Positions 11,944 through 23,609 of a DNA stretch of 64,000 nucleotides are shown here, piece by piece. A program made the translations under genes and the position numbers. The stretch spans positions 194,650,788-194,714,787 of the forward strand of contig NC_053036.3 of assembly GCF_002575655.3 (NCBI RefSeq). Direction: 5' to 3'. The notes beneath the pieces were generated by a model. That model did not search any database. It was not told the origin of the DNA and saw nothing but the letters and a program-made list of their open reading frames with translations. This DNA comes from Aegilops tauschii subsp. strangulata (lineage: Eukaryota > Streptophyta > Magnoliopsida > Poales > Poaceae). How positions within the stretch are numbered: the stretch's first letter is position 1; each line of letters opens with the position of its first letter.

Positions 11944-12753
11944 ATGGCTAGTCCTTTATCTACTCCTTTGTCTCCCGAGAATGAAGTTATCAATTTTAAA
12001 CAAAGGGAGGGAGAAAATTTAAAAGATGCTTGGTATAGAATTTGCAACGCTCAAAATAAATCTGCTAGAAAGCAATCTACTTCTGTTCTTCTTTGCAACT
12101 TTTATGTAGGCGTCACGCCTTGCAATAGATATATTCTTGATAGCATTACCCGAGGAAATTTCTTGGGTAGCCATACTTTGATTCTTACAATGCTATGACA
12201 GATTTGTTTGACTCTCCACCTCTTTTGGTTAATGGAACTATGTTAACTTTGGAGCATGTGATGCAAAGACTTGAAATTATTGAAAATAAAGTTGCTACCA
12301 TAGAGTTAATTGAGAATTTGGATAAAAAGATCCACAACCAAATTACCCAATATGGATCTAAGGTAGGAGTCACTTTGAATTATTTAAAGAAAAGGAACCC
12401 ATAGTTAATGAAAGAATAGATCAGGATTCCACTAGAATCGATAAACTTGAGGGTATCATTACCAACTTGGGGACCGCCTTTTCTTCCGTAAAGAATACTC
12501 CAAATCCTCCTACCAAAATTGCCAAGCTTATGTATGTTCCTAAAAATAAGGGTGAATCTTCTAGTTAGGAAACTGCGGATCTCAAATCAATAAGTGTTCA
12601 TCCCAATCTTTTTGCTATCATTAAGGAACCATTTGCTACAAATGATTTTTTCGATTTCGTGCCGAGAAGTTTGATAATTAATAAAAATGAAGAAACTCCT
12701 ACGGGTTATAGGTGTCTAATTGAAGAATTGCCTACCAAAGATGGCAATACCTA
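11944..12753 (+). pseudogene. Gag remnant of inner Gypsy
   Basis: Opens with MASPLSTPLSPENEVINFKQ and continues with a segment like REGENLKDAWYRICNAQNK, which resembles the conserved part of Gypsy Gag (retrotrans_gag). The frame changes near 12190; the second segment contains MTLEHVMQRLEIIENK-like coiled-coil sequence in another frame and fades by about 12750, ending in a stop within GNT-type sequence. It would be a capsid-like structural protein; here it is truncated and frameshifted. Confidence 0.7.
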
Positions 12754-15580
12754 GATCTATCCTTGTCTTTTATGCCTAGCTAGGGGCGTTAAACGATAGC
12801 GCTTGTTGGGAGGCAACCCAATTTTATTTTTAGTTTTTTTTTGCTTTTTGCTTCTGTTTATGAATAAATCTTTGATCTAGCCTCTGGTTAGATTTGTTTT
12901 TGTGTTTTAATTAGTGTTCATGCCAAGTGAAACCTATAGGATCTTCTTGGATGATAGTTATTTGATCTTGCTGAAAATTCCAGAAACTTTCTGTTCACGA
13001 AAACAATTGTTAAAAATCACCAGAACATGATAAAATACTGATTCCAATTGCAGTTGATCAATAAAAAATTATCTAGGTCGTCCTATTTTGGTAGATTTTC
13101 CTGAGTTCCAGAAGTTTGCGTTAGTTACAGATTACTACAGACTGTTATGTTTTTCACAGATTCTGTTTTTTGCGTGTTGTTTGCTTATTTTGATGTATCT
13201 ATGGCTAGTAAAATAGCTTATAAACCATAGAGAAGTCGGAATACAGTAGGTTTAACACCAATATAAATAAAGAATGAGTTAATTACAGTACCTTGAAGTG
13301 GTGTTTTGTTTTCTTTCGCTAACGGAGCTCACGAGATTTTCTGTTAAGTTTTGTGTTGTGAAGTTTTCAAGTTTTGGGTAAAGATTTGATGGAGTATGGA
13401 ACAAGGATTGGCAAGAGCCTAAGATTGGGGATGCCCAAGGCACCCCCAAGGTAAAATCCAAGGACAACCAAAAGCCTAAGCTTGGGGATGCCCCGGAAGG
13501 CATCCCCTCTTTCGTCTTCGTCTATCGGTAACTTTACTTGGGGCTATATTTTTATTCACCACATGATATGTGTTTTGCTTGGAGCGTCTTGTATAATTTG
13601 AGTCTTTGCTTTTATTTTAACACAATCATCCTTGCTGTACACACCTTTTGAGAGAGACACACATGATTCGGAATTTGTTAGAATACTCTATGTGCTTCAC
13701 TTATATCTTTTGAGCTATATAGTTTTTGCTCTAGTGCTTCACTTATATCTTTTAGAGCACGGCGGTGGTTTTATTTTATAGAAATTATTGATCTCTCATG
13801 CTTCACTTATATTATTTTGAGAGTCCTTTAGAACAGCATGGCAGTTTGCTTTGGTTAAAATTTTAGTCCTAAAGTGATAGGCATCCAAGATTAGTAAAAA
13901 CTGTCATATAGAGTGCATGGAATATTATGAGAAGTTTGATACTTGATAATTGTTTTGAGATATGAAGAAGGTGATATTAGAGTCATGCTAGTTGAGTAGT
14001 TGTGAATTTGAGAAATACTTGTGTTAAAGTTTGTGATTCCCGTAGCATGCACGTATGGTGAACCGTTATGTGATGAAGTCGGAGCATGATTTATTTATTG
14101 ACTATCTTCCTTATGAGTGGCGGTCGGGGACGAGCGATGGTCTTTTCCTACCGATCTATCCCCCTAGGAGCATGCGCGTAGTACTTTGTTTCGATAACTA
14201 ATAGAATTTTGCAATAAGTATGTGAGTTCTTTATGACTAATGTTGAGTCCATGGATTATACGCACTCTCATCCTTCCACCATTGCTAGCCTCTCTAATAC
14301 CGCGCACCTTTCGCCGGTATCATACACCCACCATTACCTTCCTCAAAACAGCCACCGTACCTACCTATCATGGCATTTCCATAGCCATTCCGAGATATAT
14401 TGCCCTGCAACTTACCACCGTTCCGTTTACTATGACACACTCCATCATTGTCATATTGCTTTGCATGATCATGTAGTTGACATCGTATTTGTGGCAAAGC
14501 CACCTTCATATTTCTTTCATACATGTCACTCTTGATTCATCGCATATCCCGGTACACCGCCGGAGGCATTCACATAGAGTCATATTTTGTTCTAAGTATT
14601 GAGTTGTAATACTTGAGTTGTAAGTAAATAAAAGTGTGATGATCATCATTATTAGAGCATTGTCCCAAGTGAGGAAAGGATGATGGAGACTATGATTCCC
14701 CCACAAGTCGGGATGAGACTCCGGACGAAAAACAGAAAAAAGGAAAAAAAAGGAAAAAAAGAGGCCATAAAAAAAGAGAAAATGCCCAAATAAAAAAATG
14801 AGAGAAAAAGAGAGAAGGGGCAATGTTACTATCCTTTTACCACACTTGTGATTCAAAGTAGCACCATGATCTTCATTGATAGAGAGTCTCCTATGTTGTC
14901 ACTTTCATATGCTAGTGGGTATTTTACATTATAGAACTTGGCTTGTATATTCCAATGATGGGCTTCCTCAAATTGCCCTAGGTCTTCATGAGCAAGCGAG
15001 TTGGATGCACACCCACTTAGTTTCTTTTGTTGAGCTTTCATACACTTATAGCTCTAGTGCATCTGTTGCATGACAATCCCTACTCACTCACATTGATATC
15101 TATTAATGGGCATCTCCATAAACCGTTGATACGCCTAGTTGATGTGAGACTATCTTCTCCTTTTTTGTCTTCTCCACAACCACCATTCTATTCCACCTAT
15201 AGTGCTATATCCATGGCTCACGCTCATGTATTGCGTGAAGATTGAAAAGTTTGAGAACATTAAAAGTATGAAACAATTGCTTGGCTTGTCATCGGGGTTG
15301 TGCATGATTAAATACTTTGTGTGATGAAGATAGAGCATAGCCAGACTATATGATTTTGTAGGGATAACTTTCTTTGGCCATGTTATTTTGAGAAGACATG
15401 ATTGCTTTGTTAGTATGCTTGAAGTATTATTATTTTCATGTCAATATTAAACTGTTATCTTGAATCTTTCGGATCGGAACATTCATGCCACAATAGAGAA
15501 AATTACATTAAGGAATATGCTAGGTAGCATTCCACATCAAAAATTCTGTTTTTATCATTTACCTACTCGAGGACGAGCAG
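12754..15580 (+). other. Noncoding middle of inner Gypsy
   Basis: About 2.8 kb without any plausible gene. It begins with GCCTAGCTAGGGGCGTTAAA followed by CGATAGCGCTTGTTGGGAGG, a block I recognise from Triticeae Gypsy elements after gag. The rest holds A/T-rich stretches, polypurine runs (14725-14820) and only short chance ORFs. This replaces the pol region. Confidence 0.75.
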
Positions 15581-15600
15581 GAATTAAGCTTAGGGATGCT
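15567..15600 (+). other. Polypurine-tract region of inner Gypsy
   Basis: ACTCGAGGACGAGCAGGAAT followed by TAAGCTTAGGGATGC directly precedes the 3' LTR. The purine-rich AGGAATTAAGCTTAGGGA end is the expected plus-strand primer. Confidence 0.75.
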
Positions 15601-17183
15601 TCGTACGTCTCCAATGTATCTATAATTTTTATTGTTCCATGCTATTATATATTCTGTTTTGGATGTTTAATGGGCTTATTTATACACTTTTATATTATTT
15701 TTGGGACTAACCTATTAACCTGAGGCCCAGCCCAAATTGCTGTATTTTTGCCTATTTCAGTGTTTCGCAGAAAAAGAATATCAAACGGAGTCCAAACGGA
15801 ATGAAACCTTCGGGAACGTGATTTTTGGAACAAACGTGATCCAGAGGACTTGGAGTGGATGTCAAGCAACCGACGAGGAGGCCACGAGACAGGGGGCGCG
15901 CCTACCCCCTGGGCGCGCCCTCCACCCTCATGGGCCCCTCGTGGCTCCACCGACCTACTTCTTCCTCATATATATACCTACGTACCCCCAAACCATCGAG
16001 GAGCACCACGAAAACCTAATTCCACCGCTGCAACCTTCTGTACCCATGAGATCCCATCTTGGGGCCTTTTCCGGCATCCTGCCGGAGGGGGCATTGATCA
16101 TGGAGGGCTTCTACATCAACACCATAACCTCTCGGATGATGTGTGAGTAGTTTACCTTAGACCTTCGGGTCCATAGTTATTAGCTAGATGGCTTCTTCTC
16201 TCTCTTTGGATCTCAATACAAAGTTCTCCTCGATTCTCTTGGAGATCTATTTGATGTAACTCTTCTTTTTGCGGTGTGTTTGTCGAGATCCGATGAATTG
16301 TGGGTTTATGATCTAGATTATCTATGGACAATATTTGAATCTCCTCTGAATTCTTTTATGTATGATTGGTTATCTTTGCAAGTCTCTTCGAATTATCAGT
16401 TTGGTTTGGCCTACTAGATTGATCTTTCTTGCAATGGGAGAAGTGCTTAGCTTTGGGTTCAATCTTGCGGTGCTCGATCCCAGTGGCAGTAGGCGAAACG
16501 ACACGTATTGTATTGTTGCCATCGAGGATAAAAAGATGGCGTTTATATCATATTGCATGAGTTTATCCCTCTACATCATGTCATCTTGCTTAAAGCGTTA
16601 CTCTGTTCTTATGAACTTAATACTCTAGATGCATGCTGGATAGCGGTCGATGTGTGGAGGAATAGTAGTAGATGCAGGCAGGAGTCGGTCTACTTGTCAC
16701 GGACGTGATGCCTATATACATGATCATATCTAGATATTCTCATAACTATGCTCAATTCTATCAATTGCTCTACAGTAATTTGTTCACCCACCGTAATACT
16801 TATGCTATCATGAGAGAAGCCACTAGTGAAACCTATGGCCCCTGGGTCTATTCTCTATCATATTAATCTCCCGTCAACAAGCTATTTCTATCTTTGTTTA
16901 CTTTGCAATCTTTACTTTTAATCCTTATCATAAAAATACCAAAATATTATCTTATCATCTCTATCAGATCTCACTCTCGTAAGTGACCGTGAAGGGATTG
17001 ACAACCCCTTTATCGTGTTGGTTGCGAGGTTCTTATTTGTTTGTGTAGGTGCGTGGGACTCGCGCGTGGTCTCCTACTGGATTGATACCTTGGTTTTCAA
17101 AACTGAGGGAAATACTTACGCTACTTTACTGCATCACGCTTTCCTCTTCAAGGGAAAACCAACGCAGTGCTCAAGAGGTAGCA
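15601..17183 (+). repeat. 3' LTR of inner Gypsy
   Basis: Starts TCGTACGTCTCCAATGTATC (terminal TG mutated to TC) and ends AAGAGGTAGCA at 17183. Very similar to the 5' LTR over its whole length apart from scattered substitutions and the 48-bp duplication. Confidence 0.93.
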
Positions 17184-17188
17184 CCGGA

Positions 17189-17999
17189 CACTGTGTGAAC
17201 TTGTCGATCGTGACATACAAGTACCCAAAGCCCCCGACAGCATGGGGAAAGGGGCCTAGTATCTCGAGCCCCAGACCAAAAATGGCCAAGAAAGAGGGAT
17301 TGTTTGAAGGGCTTGGGCTGGCCGATGAAGCTTCTTTTAATGGAATTGGCACGCTTCACACTTGTTTACTAGTGCAGTTACATCCTGGAGGGTGGTGGGC
17401 CAGAAGAAACCTGGCTGGGTTAATTGAAGCACAAAGGTACCTGGTTCCACAGGCAACTTGAGGGCAGTGCATTTTGACAAGTCGTCAGCAATGCTGTTCT
17501 CTGCTCGGGGAACATGCTCTGCTTGTAGACCGTCAAAACGCTCCTCCAACTTCCTCACTTCATCCACATAGGACTCCATCAAAGGGCTCTGGTAATCCTT
17601 GTTAACTTGCTTGACGACAAGCTATGAATCACCCTTGACGATGAGCTTCCTGATTCCGAGGTCTGCCGCGATCCTGAGACCAGCAAGCAATCCCTCATAC
17701 TCTGCAGTGTTGTTCATTGATTTTTCCCGCGGAAAGTGCATCTAGACTACGTACTTGAGGCGCTCTCCGGTGGGTGCATCGAGTAGCACGCCGGCACCAG
17801 CACCTTGTAGCGAGAAAGCTCCATCAAAGTACATAATCCAATCACGGCTCGTCTCCTTGCCGGGAAGGGCAGTTTCTTGAATTTCTTCGTTGCGCGTTGA
17901 GGTCCATTCTGCTATGAATTCTGCCAAGGCTCGGCTCTTGATTGTTGAAGTACTTTCAAACTTGAGGCCAAAGCTTGACAGTTCCAATGCCCACTCCAC
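17189..17999 (-). pseudogene. RNase H and integrase N-terminus of outer Gypsy
   Basis: Starts with VEWALELSSFGLKFE-type linker, then RNase H with MYFDGAFSLQGAGAGVLL (first catalytic Asp), a stop near 17742, NNTAEYEGLLAGLRIAADLG in the same frame after the stop, and HVPRAENSIADDLSK (a later catalytic Asp). It continues into the integrase zinc region as CEACQFH and, after a frame change, into a core start resembling LSVWGLDILGPFP and VTIDKFTK near 17200-17330. Breaks: several in-frame stops, an internal deletion before the zinc region, and disruption at 17188 by the inserted Gypsy element. It joins 10047 on the far side. Confidence 0.88.
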
Positions 18000-18606
18000 A
18001 ATCCTCCCGGTAAAGCTGGTCGGCGCAGATGAGCGCGTCTTTCCTATCGGAGGGGACGGTGATGATGCTCATTGGACTGGGCATCTTCAACGTGTTGTAG
18101 GCGTAATGTGATGCCACCATAAACTTGGCCAGCGCTGGGCGGCCGAGGATCCCATTATAGGGCAAGGGGATCTTGGCAACATCAAAAACAATCTTCTCCG
18201 TCCTATGGTTCAGCTCGCCCCCAAACGTAATGGGCAAAGTGATCTTACCCTTCGGCTGAATGCTCCCCGGGTTGACCCCTTGAAACGTGCCCGTCTCCTC
18301 GAGGTCTCCATCGGGGATTTGCAGCCTCTCAATCACGGCGGGCAAGATCAAGTTCAGACCGGCCCCACCGTCAACTAGCACTTTCCTCACCTTGAGGTTG
18401 CGTATTGTTGGTGAAACCAATAACGGCAAACACCCGACCGCAGTTGTGCTATCAGGGTGATCCTCGGTGTCAAAAATGATAGGCGTGCTGGACCACTTCA
18501 GTGGCCTCTGGGCATCGAATGATGGCTCCGCCGCAGTGACTTCACGCGCCCACTGCTTCAGTTGGCGGTGAGAGGTGCGCAACGAGGCGCCACCGTCGAC
18601 GCACAT
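17956..18606 (-). pseudogene. Aspartic protease region of outer Gypsy
   Basis: About 216 readable residues. VLVDGGAGLNLILP matches the retropepsin active-site motif (D-[ST]-G) with Gly in place of Ser/Thr, as in several grass Gypsy elements, and YNGILGRPALAKF matches the second conserved loop. The protein would cleave Gag-Pol in the particle. After YREDCG the sequence runs directly into RNase H, so the reverse transcriptase has been deleted. Confidence 0.85.
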
Positions 18607-18609
18607 GGC

Positions 18610-20627
18610 CTTCGTAGCTTTCTGGAACTCGTGCTTACCGGACTCGTCGTCCTCATCATGATCATTGTCTCCCTACTTCTTGTCGCGGCCCCGAGCGAGC
18701 CTCTCTTGTTGATTATCTTTGTCGTGGCGGCCTCCTTGACCGCCACGCTTCTTGCCGGACGCCTCAGCGCCATCCTGGCCCTTCTCCTTATCGCGTCTCC
18801 CATACTCAGCTTTCTGCTTCTCTACAAACAGCTCAACCCGCCAGCAATTCTGGAGGTCATGGCCCTTGGTGCGATGGATCTTACAGTACTGCTTGTCGTA
18901 GCCTTCCGACTTGTCGGCAGCCGCCAAGGCCCAGCAGGCGGCGCACCCGGCAACTTCCTTGTCGGGGTCGTCAACCTTGGCCTTATTGGCGGCGCCGGGG
19001 TCGCCGGATCCCTCAACGGCAAGCACGGTCTTGCCCTTACGCTTCCTATTGCGGCGTCGGCCCTTCTTCACCGAAGCGACGGTGTCTTCGTCTGTGGAGT
19101 CAGTTTCCGCGCCGGCGTCTTCGCTGGGGTACATCCTCCCTTCTTCAGCCCGAGCGCATCTATCGGCTAGAACAGAAATCTTGGCTTCATCCTTAACCTT
19201 GTTCATCGCTAGCTCCTCACGCATCTTGCGGTTGCGCACATTCTGATGGAATGCACTCATGACAGCGGCGGGATGAACATCTGGGATGTTGTACTGCACA
19301 CGGCTGAACCTTTATATGTACTTGCGTAGGGTTTCACCGTCCTTCTGGGGGATGACATGCAAATCAATGGCCTGGCCAGGAGCTTGGTGGCCCCTAGTAA
19401 AGGTGCCAACAAACTTGTGGCACAGATCCGACCAAGAAGAAATGGAATCCACTGGCAGGTGCATCAACCATGACATGACATTGGGCTTAAGTGCTAACGG
19501 GAAGTAGTTGGCTAGCACCTTGTCGTCGCGAGCCCCAGCAGCTTGCATCACGATAGTGTAGATGCCGAGGAACTCCGAGGGTGAGTCTTGCCATTGTACT
19601 TTTCTCCGACCTCAGGCTTGAATGTGCGGTGGGTGGGCCACTGGAACTGTCGCAGCTCACGGGTAAAGGCTGGACAACCCACCTCGTAAGGTAGGTCACC
19701 GGAACCCCCCGGCGCTGGGCGGTCCATAGTGGGCCCCACACGCCTATCTGATTGATGGCGCACTTCCCGCCACCGCTCGATAGTGGTCCGAGCGTCTTCC
19801 TGAGCTTGCTCCCGAAGAACTTTACGTTGGTCGCAGCAGGCTCGCGGGTCAGACGGCGCTGTGGAAACGTTGTCGCGGGCGTCGGCCCGACGAGCCGGCG
19901 GCTGTCATTGCTGGCGCAGGGGAGGAGACTGCACCGTGGTCGCAGCGTCTCCAGTCCTTCCACCATCGGCGTGCACGGGCTCGATAGAGCGCCGGCCCAG
20001 GGGCCCCGCTGGTCGCGGTTCATCTTTATTGGCGAAGCTGATGAGGCTCCGAATGGTGGCTCTCCACTCATCGAGCTTCTCCGCAGCAGGAGGGAAGTCG
20101 AGCAGCAGTTGCACGCGCGCCAATGCTTTTGCTGGCGTGGGTGGCGGCGAAAGCTACGTGGACCGTGATGTGCTCCGACTTCTAACCATGTTAGAAGGAG
20201 CTCTATCACGGTCTCGCGGTCGCGCGCCGTTTCTGCTAGCGTACGGGCGTGCATGCTGGCCCGGTGCATCTCGGGAGTGACAGAAAGGGCTCTTCACGCG
20301 GTGGCGCCCGGGGGCACCGACATCACGGCGTTGCTTGCCATGCACGGCCTAGGAAGACCGTGGTGCAGGCACTGGCTGGGGCGTCCTGGAGGTCGCCGCG
20401 CCGCCCGTGGGCAGCCCGGCCCCGCCCCTGGACCCAGCGGCGTGTGGCTCGTCGTCTTGGACACGAACAACACTGCTTGCCTGGCTCCGATTTCCAGAGT
20501 GTCGTGGCTGCTCACGGGCCGCGCCTCCGCCACCATCCGCGGCTGCCCCGTCGCCCGCCCGCACTGGTATGGGCGGTCCGGCTCCAGACGATCCGATCGC
20601 TGTGATCCCCTTCTTCTTGGGGGCCAT
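18610..20627 (-). pseudogene. Gag of outer Gypsy, broken
   Basis: Starts at ATG 20627 (MAPKKKGITAIGSSGAG), a low-complexity Gly/Ala/Pro/Arg-rich N-terminus. After frameshifts near 20350, 20150 and 19760, the core appears as GCPAFTRELRQFQWPTHRTF, then LANYFPLALKPNVMSWLMHL (about 19310-19551), and a basic C-terminal part (19299-18673) with QYCKIHRTKGHDLQNCW, a CCHC-like nucleic-acid-binding motif. A TAG/TAA separates the core from the C-terminal part near 19310. It is the structural particle protein of a Gypsy element and is not translatable as one unit. Confidence 0.85.
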
Positions 20628-20683
20628 CGCGATGGTGAAGTCGATGCGCTAACTTTTAGACCAGATTTTCACAGCCTCAGCGC

Positions 20684-20703
20684 CCCTACCTGGCGCGCCA
20701 AAG
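20684..20703 (-). other. Primer-binding site of outer Gypsy
   Basis: On the minus strand TTTGGCGCGCCAGGTAGGGG starts one to two bases after the LTR end (CCCCCGACA). TGGCGCGCCA-type primer sites are common in grass Gypsy elements; I do not assign the tRNA. Confidence 0.7.
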
Positions 20704-20704
20704 A

Positions 20705-21854
20705 TGTCGGGGGAAACGACACCTATGGGATCCCAGGGAATCCCTTCTACGGTTAGCGGGGCGTGGAGCTGCGCAAAGAGCAGGTCTACCGATCAACGTG
20801 AGGGGATTTTTACCCAGGTTCGGGCAGCAAACGATGTGTAAAACCCTAGTCCTGCTTTAGTGTATATTTAGTGTTCTTGAGCTCTTGAACTACCTGCGGT
20901 GCATGCCCATTCCAAAAAGTGCGAATCCTTCCAAAGTATGCCTCGGGCCTCCTTTTATATGTCAAAGGGGTCGCCACAGTGGCACATAGGAGGTGGAAAA
21001 TATCTACAGTGTACAAGTTTATCGCCTGACACCGTAGGATAAACACATTTAATGTGTTGCCTATGTGCCCTCTTGCTTTATCGGGGGCGGCAACAGAACT
21101 CGTCCCGTCCTTCGCCGCCTCGTCTTGCTTCGATGCGCGTCCAACCTAACGAGGCATGCAGCGCCATGCTGGCTGGCTGGTTGCTTTGCTGGTGCGGTGA
21201 CAGTGTCTTCACGAAGATCTACATGCCACCACGCAGGTGCTTGACTAGTTGGCCTAAAACCTGCATGCTGCCACGCAGGCGCTTGCCTAGTTGGTGGGTT
21301 GGCTGCCGCGTCGGAACGGCCGCGGGGCAGCGAAACGTTGGTGGGTGCGGGCCTAGCCGTGGCCCCGCAGATGCCCCCAGCAAGGGTCTTGCCGGGGTCT
21401 CGCGGGCGTCCCCGGCAAGGATCCTGCCAGGGGTCTTCGGCCATCCCCGGTGTGGATCTTGCCAGGGGTCTTCGTCTTCTGGTTTCTATCTAGACTCGCA
21501 GGCCTTTGGTCTTCATAAAGATCTGCATGCCACCATGCGGGCGCCCTTGAGTCTTGGTCTTCACGTTGTCGATGGTGTCAGAGCTCTCAGGCTCAAGGGT
21601 GGCTGCCTCGCCGGTGTGGGGCAAGTCGCCCCGGCAAGGCTCTTGCCGGGGCTATGTAGGCCGTCCCGGCAAGGGTGTTGCCGGGGGAAGCCCATCTTGC
21701 CCCCTTCGCTCTTCATGCCTCTGGCTTGAGTGCTGCCTTGCAGTCCCGTACCTTTGCTTCTTCTACCTCGCCAACCATGGCCGCAGGTGTGGCTACGACT
21801 GCCCGTGCACAAGTAAAAGGGGAACAGAAAGGCCCCTACTTTTGTACACCAACA
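20705..21854 (-). repeat. 5' LTR of outer Gypsy
   Basis: On the plus strand it begins TGTCGGGGGAAACGAC and ends TTTGTACACCAACA, giving TG...CA borders. The primer-binding site to its left fixes the orientation as minus. The right flank CGAGT is the expected half of a target duplication. The long open frames crossing it (for example 21052-21729) are not genes. Confidence 0.88.
21360..21700. repeat. Array of small palindromes in the Gypsy LTR
   Basis: Repeated short hairpins of the form CCCCGGCAAGG...CTTGCCGGGG occur near 21374, 21410, 21445, 21625 and 21675. Each can fold on itself. They lie in the LTR U3 side of the minus-strand element. Confidence 0.8.
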
Positions 21855-22412
21855 CGAGTTTACTAGAATTACAAAAGCAAGTATGTCGACGTTTGCCGGA
21901 GAGCCACGGTGCCGTGGTGTTCGAAATTCATCCCATTTCTTGCATGGGACATAAGCATAAACCCATGAACACATATATGTTTTGACAACCCATGTTGGTG
22001 CACCAGAGCATGTGCATGTAGTTTAATTTTGAATTGTGCACCTGAAATGGCTAGAAAACCAATTTAATATATAAAATGTCCAAAGGAACCCTGAATAATT
22101 CCAATTCTTTTACGACACACATATAGTTGCATGTTCACTGCTGATAAAAGGTCTAGCAATTCAAACACCATCCGTTGCCGCTATGACCCCATTATGTAAT
22201 TCAAATCAAGATGAAATATCAAGTTGATCCCACACAGTTTATTATCACCAACCATGTGAGATCGACACAAAATATCCTGGAGCACCGTCGCGGTGTAATA
22301 CGCCTATGGCTTACGTGAGAAGGTGCGTCGGCTACAGTCTGCAGTCAGCGTCTTAAGCACACTAGCTGGCTCCCCAAATATCATTTCACTGTTCAATCAT
22401 CGCCAGTGAAAG
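21855..22412. other. Noncoding block of CACTA A shared with CACTA B
   Basis: The inverse strand carries TTCAGGGTTCCTTTGGAC, TTTTCTAGCCATTT and AACTACATGCACATGC in the same order and spacing as 48000-48090 in CACTA B. The match runs up to the LTR border at 21855, showing that the Gypsy element sits inside CACTA A. No gene is seen in this stretch. Confidence 0.75.
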
Positions 22413-22994
22413 ATGGGCACGTGGACCCGTGCCGTGAGGGCAACTTCGGTGGACCTCTCCGGCAAGAGTGCGGCCTCAGCCGCCATGCGCATGCTAACAA
22501 GGTGCATGAGTGCGGCCGCAATCTGCGACCGGGCGGCCAAGGTAGCCCAAACGGCCGCTATTGCTTCTCTGGTGGCGACAGCAACATCTGCCTCGGGGAT
22601 AGCAACTGGCGAGAGCAGCACAACAGCTGTCCGTTCCGCAGCGGCGGCCTTAGCCCTGATGGAGGCCGCCCACGACCATGTCAAGGCCACCCACGCCCAG
22701 CTCATGGCGGTCACCGCACAAATCGAACGAAGCTTCTCCGACAACGGTCGGCAACCCACGGCCAAAGAGTTGGCAATCCCCGAGAGCATTCGAGCAGTCG
22801 TCCGTTCCTCTGCCGCATACCTTGCGACGACGACGGAGCTCATGGCGGCCTTTTCCAAAGAGATGGCGGACGCAGATAGCGAGATGCTTGCCGAGTATGG
22901 TGCGATGGATGCTATGGAGCCCCTTCCCCAGGAGACCGTCGGGCGCGAGCTGGATATGGAGGCGGCGGCGGAGATCGACGAGCACCAGCCGTAG
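22413..22994 (+). CDS. Alanine-rich protein carried by CACTA A
   Basis: One uninterrupted frame of 193 residues from ATG 22413 to TAG; a TGA lies two codons upstream, so this start is fixed. Composition is strongly Ala-rich with Glu, Thr and Met (residues 20-110 mostly helical), then an acidic C-terminus ending AAEIDEHQP. No known domain is recognised, and no signal peptide or membrane segment is evident. Downstream sequence (23020-23200) aligns with the region downstream of the alanine-rich gene of CACTA B (47023 leftward). The middle (HDHVKATHAQLMAVTAQIER) is weakly like EAIQAKIEAAHAKIFQ of the B copy. The two are probably diverged relatives. Function unknown; a helical transposition cofactor is possible but unproven. 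Confidence 0.6.
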   Translation: MGTWTRAVRATSVDLSGKSAASAAMRMLTRCMSAAAICDRAAKVAQTAAIASLVATATSASGIATGESSTTAVRSAAAALALMEAAHDHVKATHAQLMAVTAQIERSFSDNGRQPTAKELAIPESIRAVVRSSAAYLATTTELMAAFSKEMADADSEMLAEYGAMDAMEPLPQETVGRELDMEAAAEIDEHQP

Positions 22995-23269
22995 TAGTAC
23001 TCTTTGTTTTGTTTAATTAAGAGCGCCGGTCTTTAATTTGTTAGAGTAATGTTTAGGTCAGCTAGCTCTGTTTAATTGCTGAACTTGCTCGATTAAGAAG
23101 TGTGGGTGTGCTGTAGTCTCCTTTGTGTACCCAAATTATGCAATGACGTGGATGACCACTGTAACCAGGGAAATTTGAACCAAATTTTTTGACGTTCAAA
23201 CTCATCACACATGGGTTAAGCTATCTGAATCGTTTGTGATGTTCACATATCGTACATAGTTCTGAATAA

Positions 23270-23470
23270 GGGACCATGTCTGATGACACTTTGCGCGCTA
23301 GTTTTTTCGCTGAAGCGATTCCAAATTTTCGACTTCCGCGGAAATATCTACCTCCCTCCCCCCCTTACCAAAAGCCACATTTCCCCTGTTTCCGCCTTCC
23401 TTTCCAAGTTGAAACCTTCACTCCTTGCTTGCAGCACCGCCTCCTCGCCGGCGACCCTCCTTCACGCTGC
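23270..23470 (+). promoter_or_regulatory. 5' flank of the B3-domain gene, shared with CACTA B
   Basis: ACTTTGCGCG, CCAAATTTTC, AAATATCTACC and CACATTTCCCCTGTTTCC occur in this order. The same series in the same order is found on the minus strand of CACTA B at about 46580-46430, just before its gene 1. Conservation of this pyrimidine-rich stretch in two otherwise diverged copies suggests promoter or 5' untranslated sequence. Confidence 0.6.
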
Positions 23471-23609
23471 TCGGCCTCGTCTATCTAGGCAGGTAATCCA
23501 CACCCGACCCCCATCCTCCTGCTCCTTCCACATCCCACATGCCCCGACCGCCGGCGTGACACCTTCCACCCAAATCATCGACCCCACCACCAAACAAGCG
23601 CGACCCTAA

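Larger units (their letters stand above)
10053..17183 (+). mobile_element. Pol-less Gypsy-type LTR retrotransposon (inner Gypsy), non-autonomous
   Basis: Two near-identical LTRs (10053-11683 and 15601-17183), a primer-binding site after the first, a short gag-like reading, a long noncoding middle and a purine-rich end. The 5-bp flanks are CCGGC (10048-10052) and CCGGA (17184-17188), a target duplication with one mismatch. It interrupts the integrase of the outer Gypsy; removing it joins the two integrase parts. No protease, reverse transcriptase or integrase is present, so it must have moved using another element's enzymes. LTRs opening TGATACGTCTCCAACGTATC are typical of abundant Triticeae Gypsy families such as Sabrina or WHAM; I cannot decide between them. 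Confidence 0.92.
9126..21854 (-). mobile_element. Gypsy-type LTR retrotransposon on the minus strand (outer Gypsy)
   Basis: In transcription order from the right: 5' LTR (21854 to 20705), primer-binding site, gag (20627 to about 18610), protease (to about 17956), RNase H and integrase (17999 to 17189), interruption by a second Gypsy element (10053-17183), then integrase C-terminus (10047 to 9294) and a short 3' region (9293 to 9126) that is cut by Copia 1. The reverse-transcriptase domain is almost entirely deleted: the protease segment runs straight into RNase H. The gag-PR-RNaseH-integrase order identifies the Gypsy superfamily. The element lies inside CACTA element A. Confidence 0.9.

Noticed and set aside
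14233..14535. 100-residue frame in the inner Gypsy
   Set aside because: Sits in the noncoding middle; two overlapping frames are equally open and neither resembles a protein family.
19752..20756. Several plus-strand frames of 110-170 residues
   Set aside because: Antisense to the GC-rich gag of the outer Gypsy; composition mirrors the true strand.
21052..21729. 225-residue open frame on the plus strand
   Set aside because: It crosses the LTR of the outer Gypsy, is low-complexity and has frames open on both strands because of GC-rich repeats.
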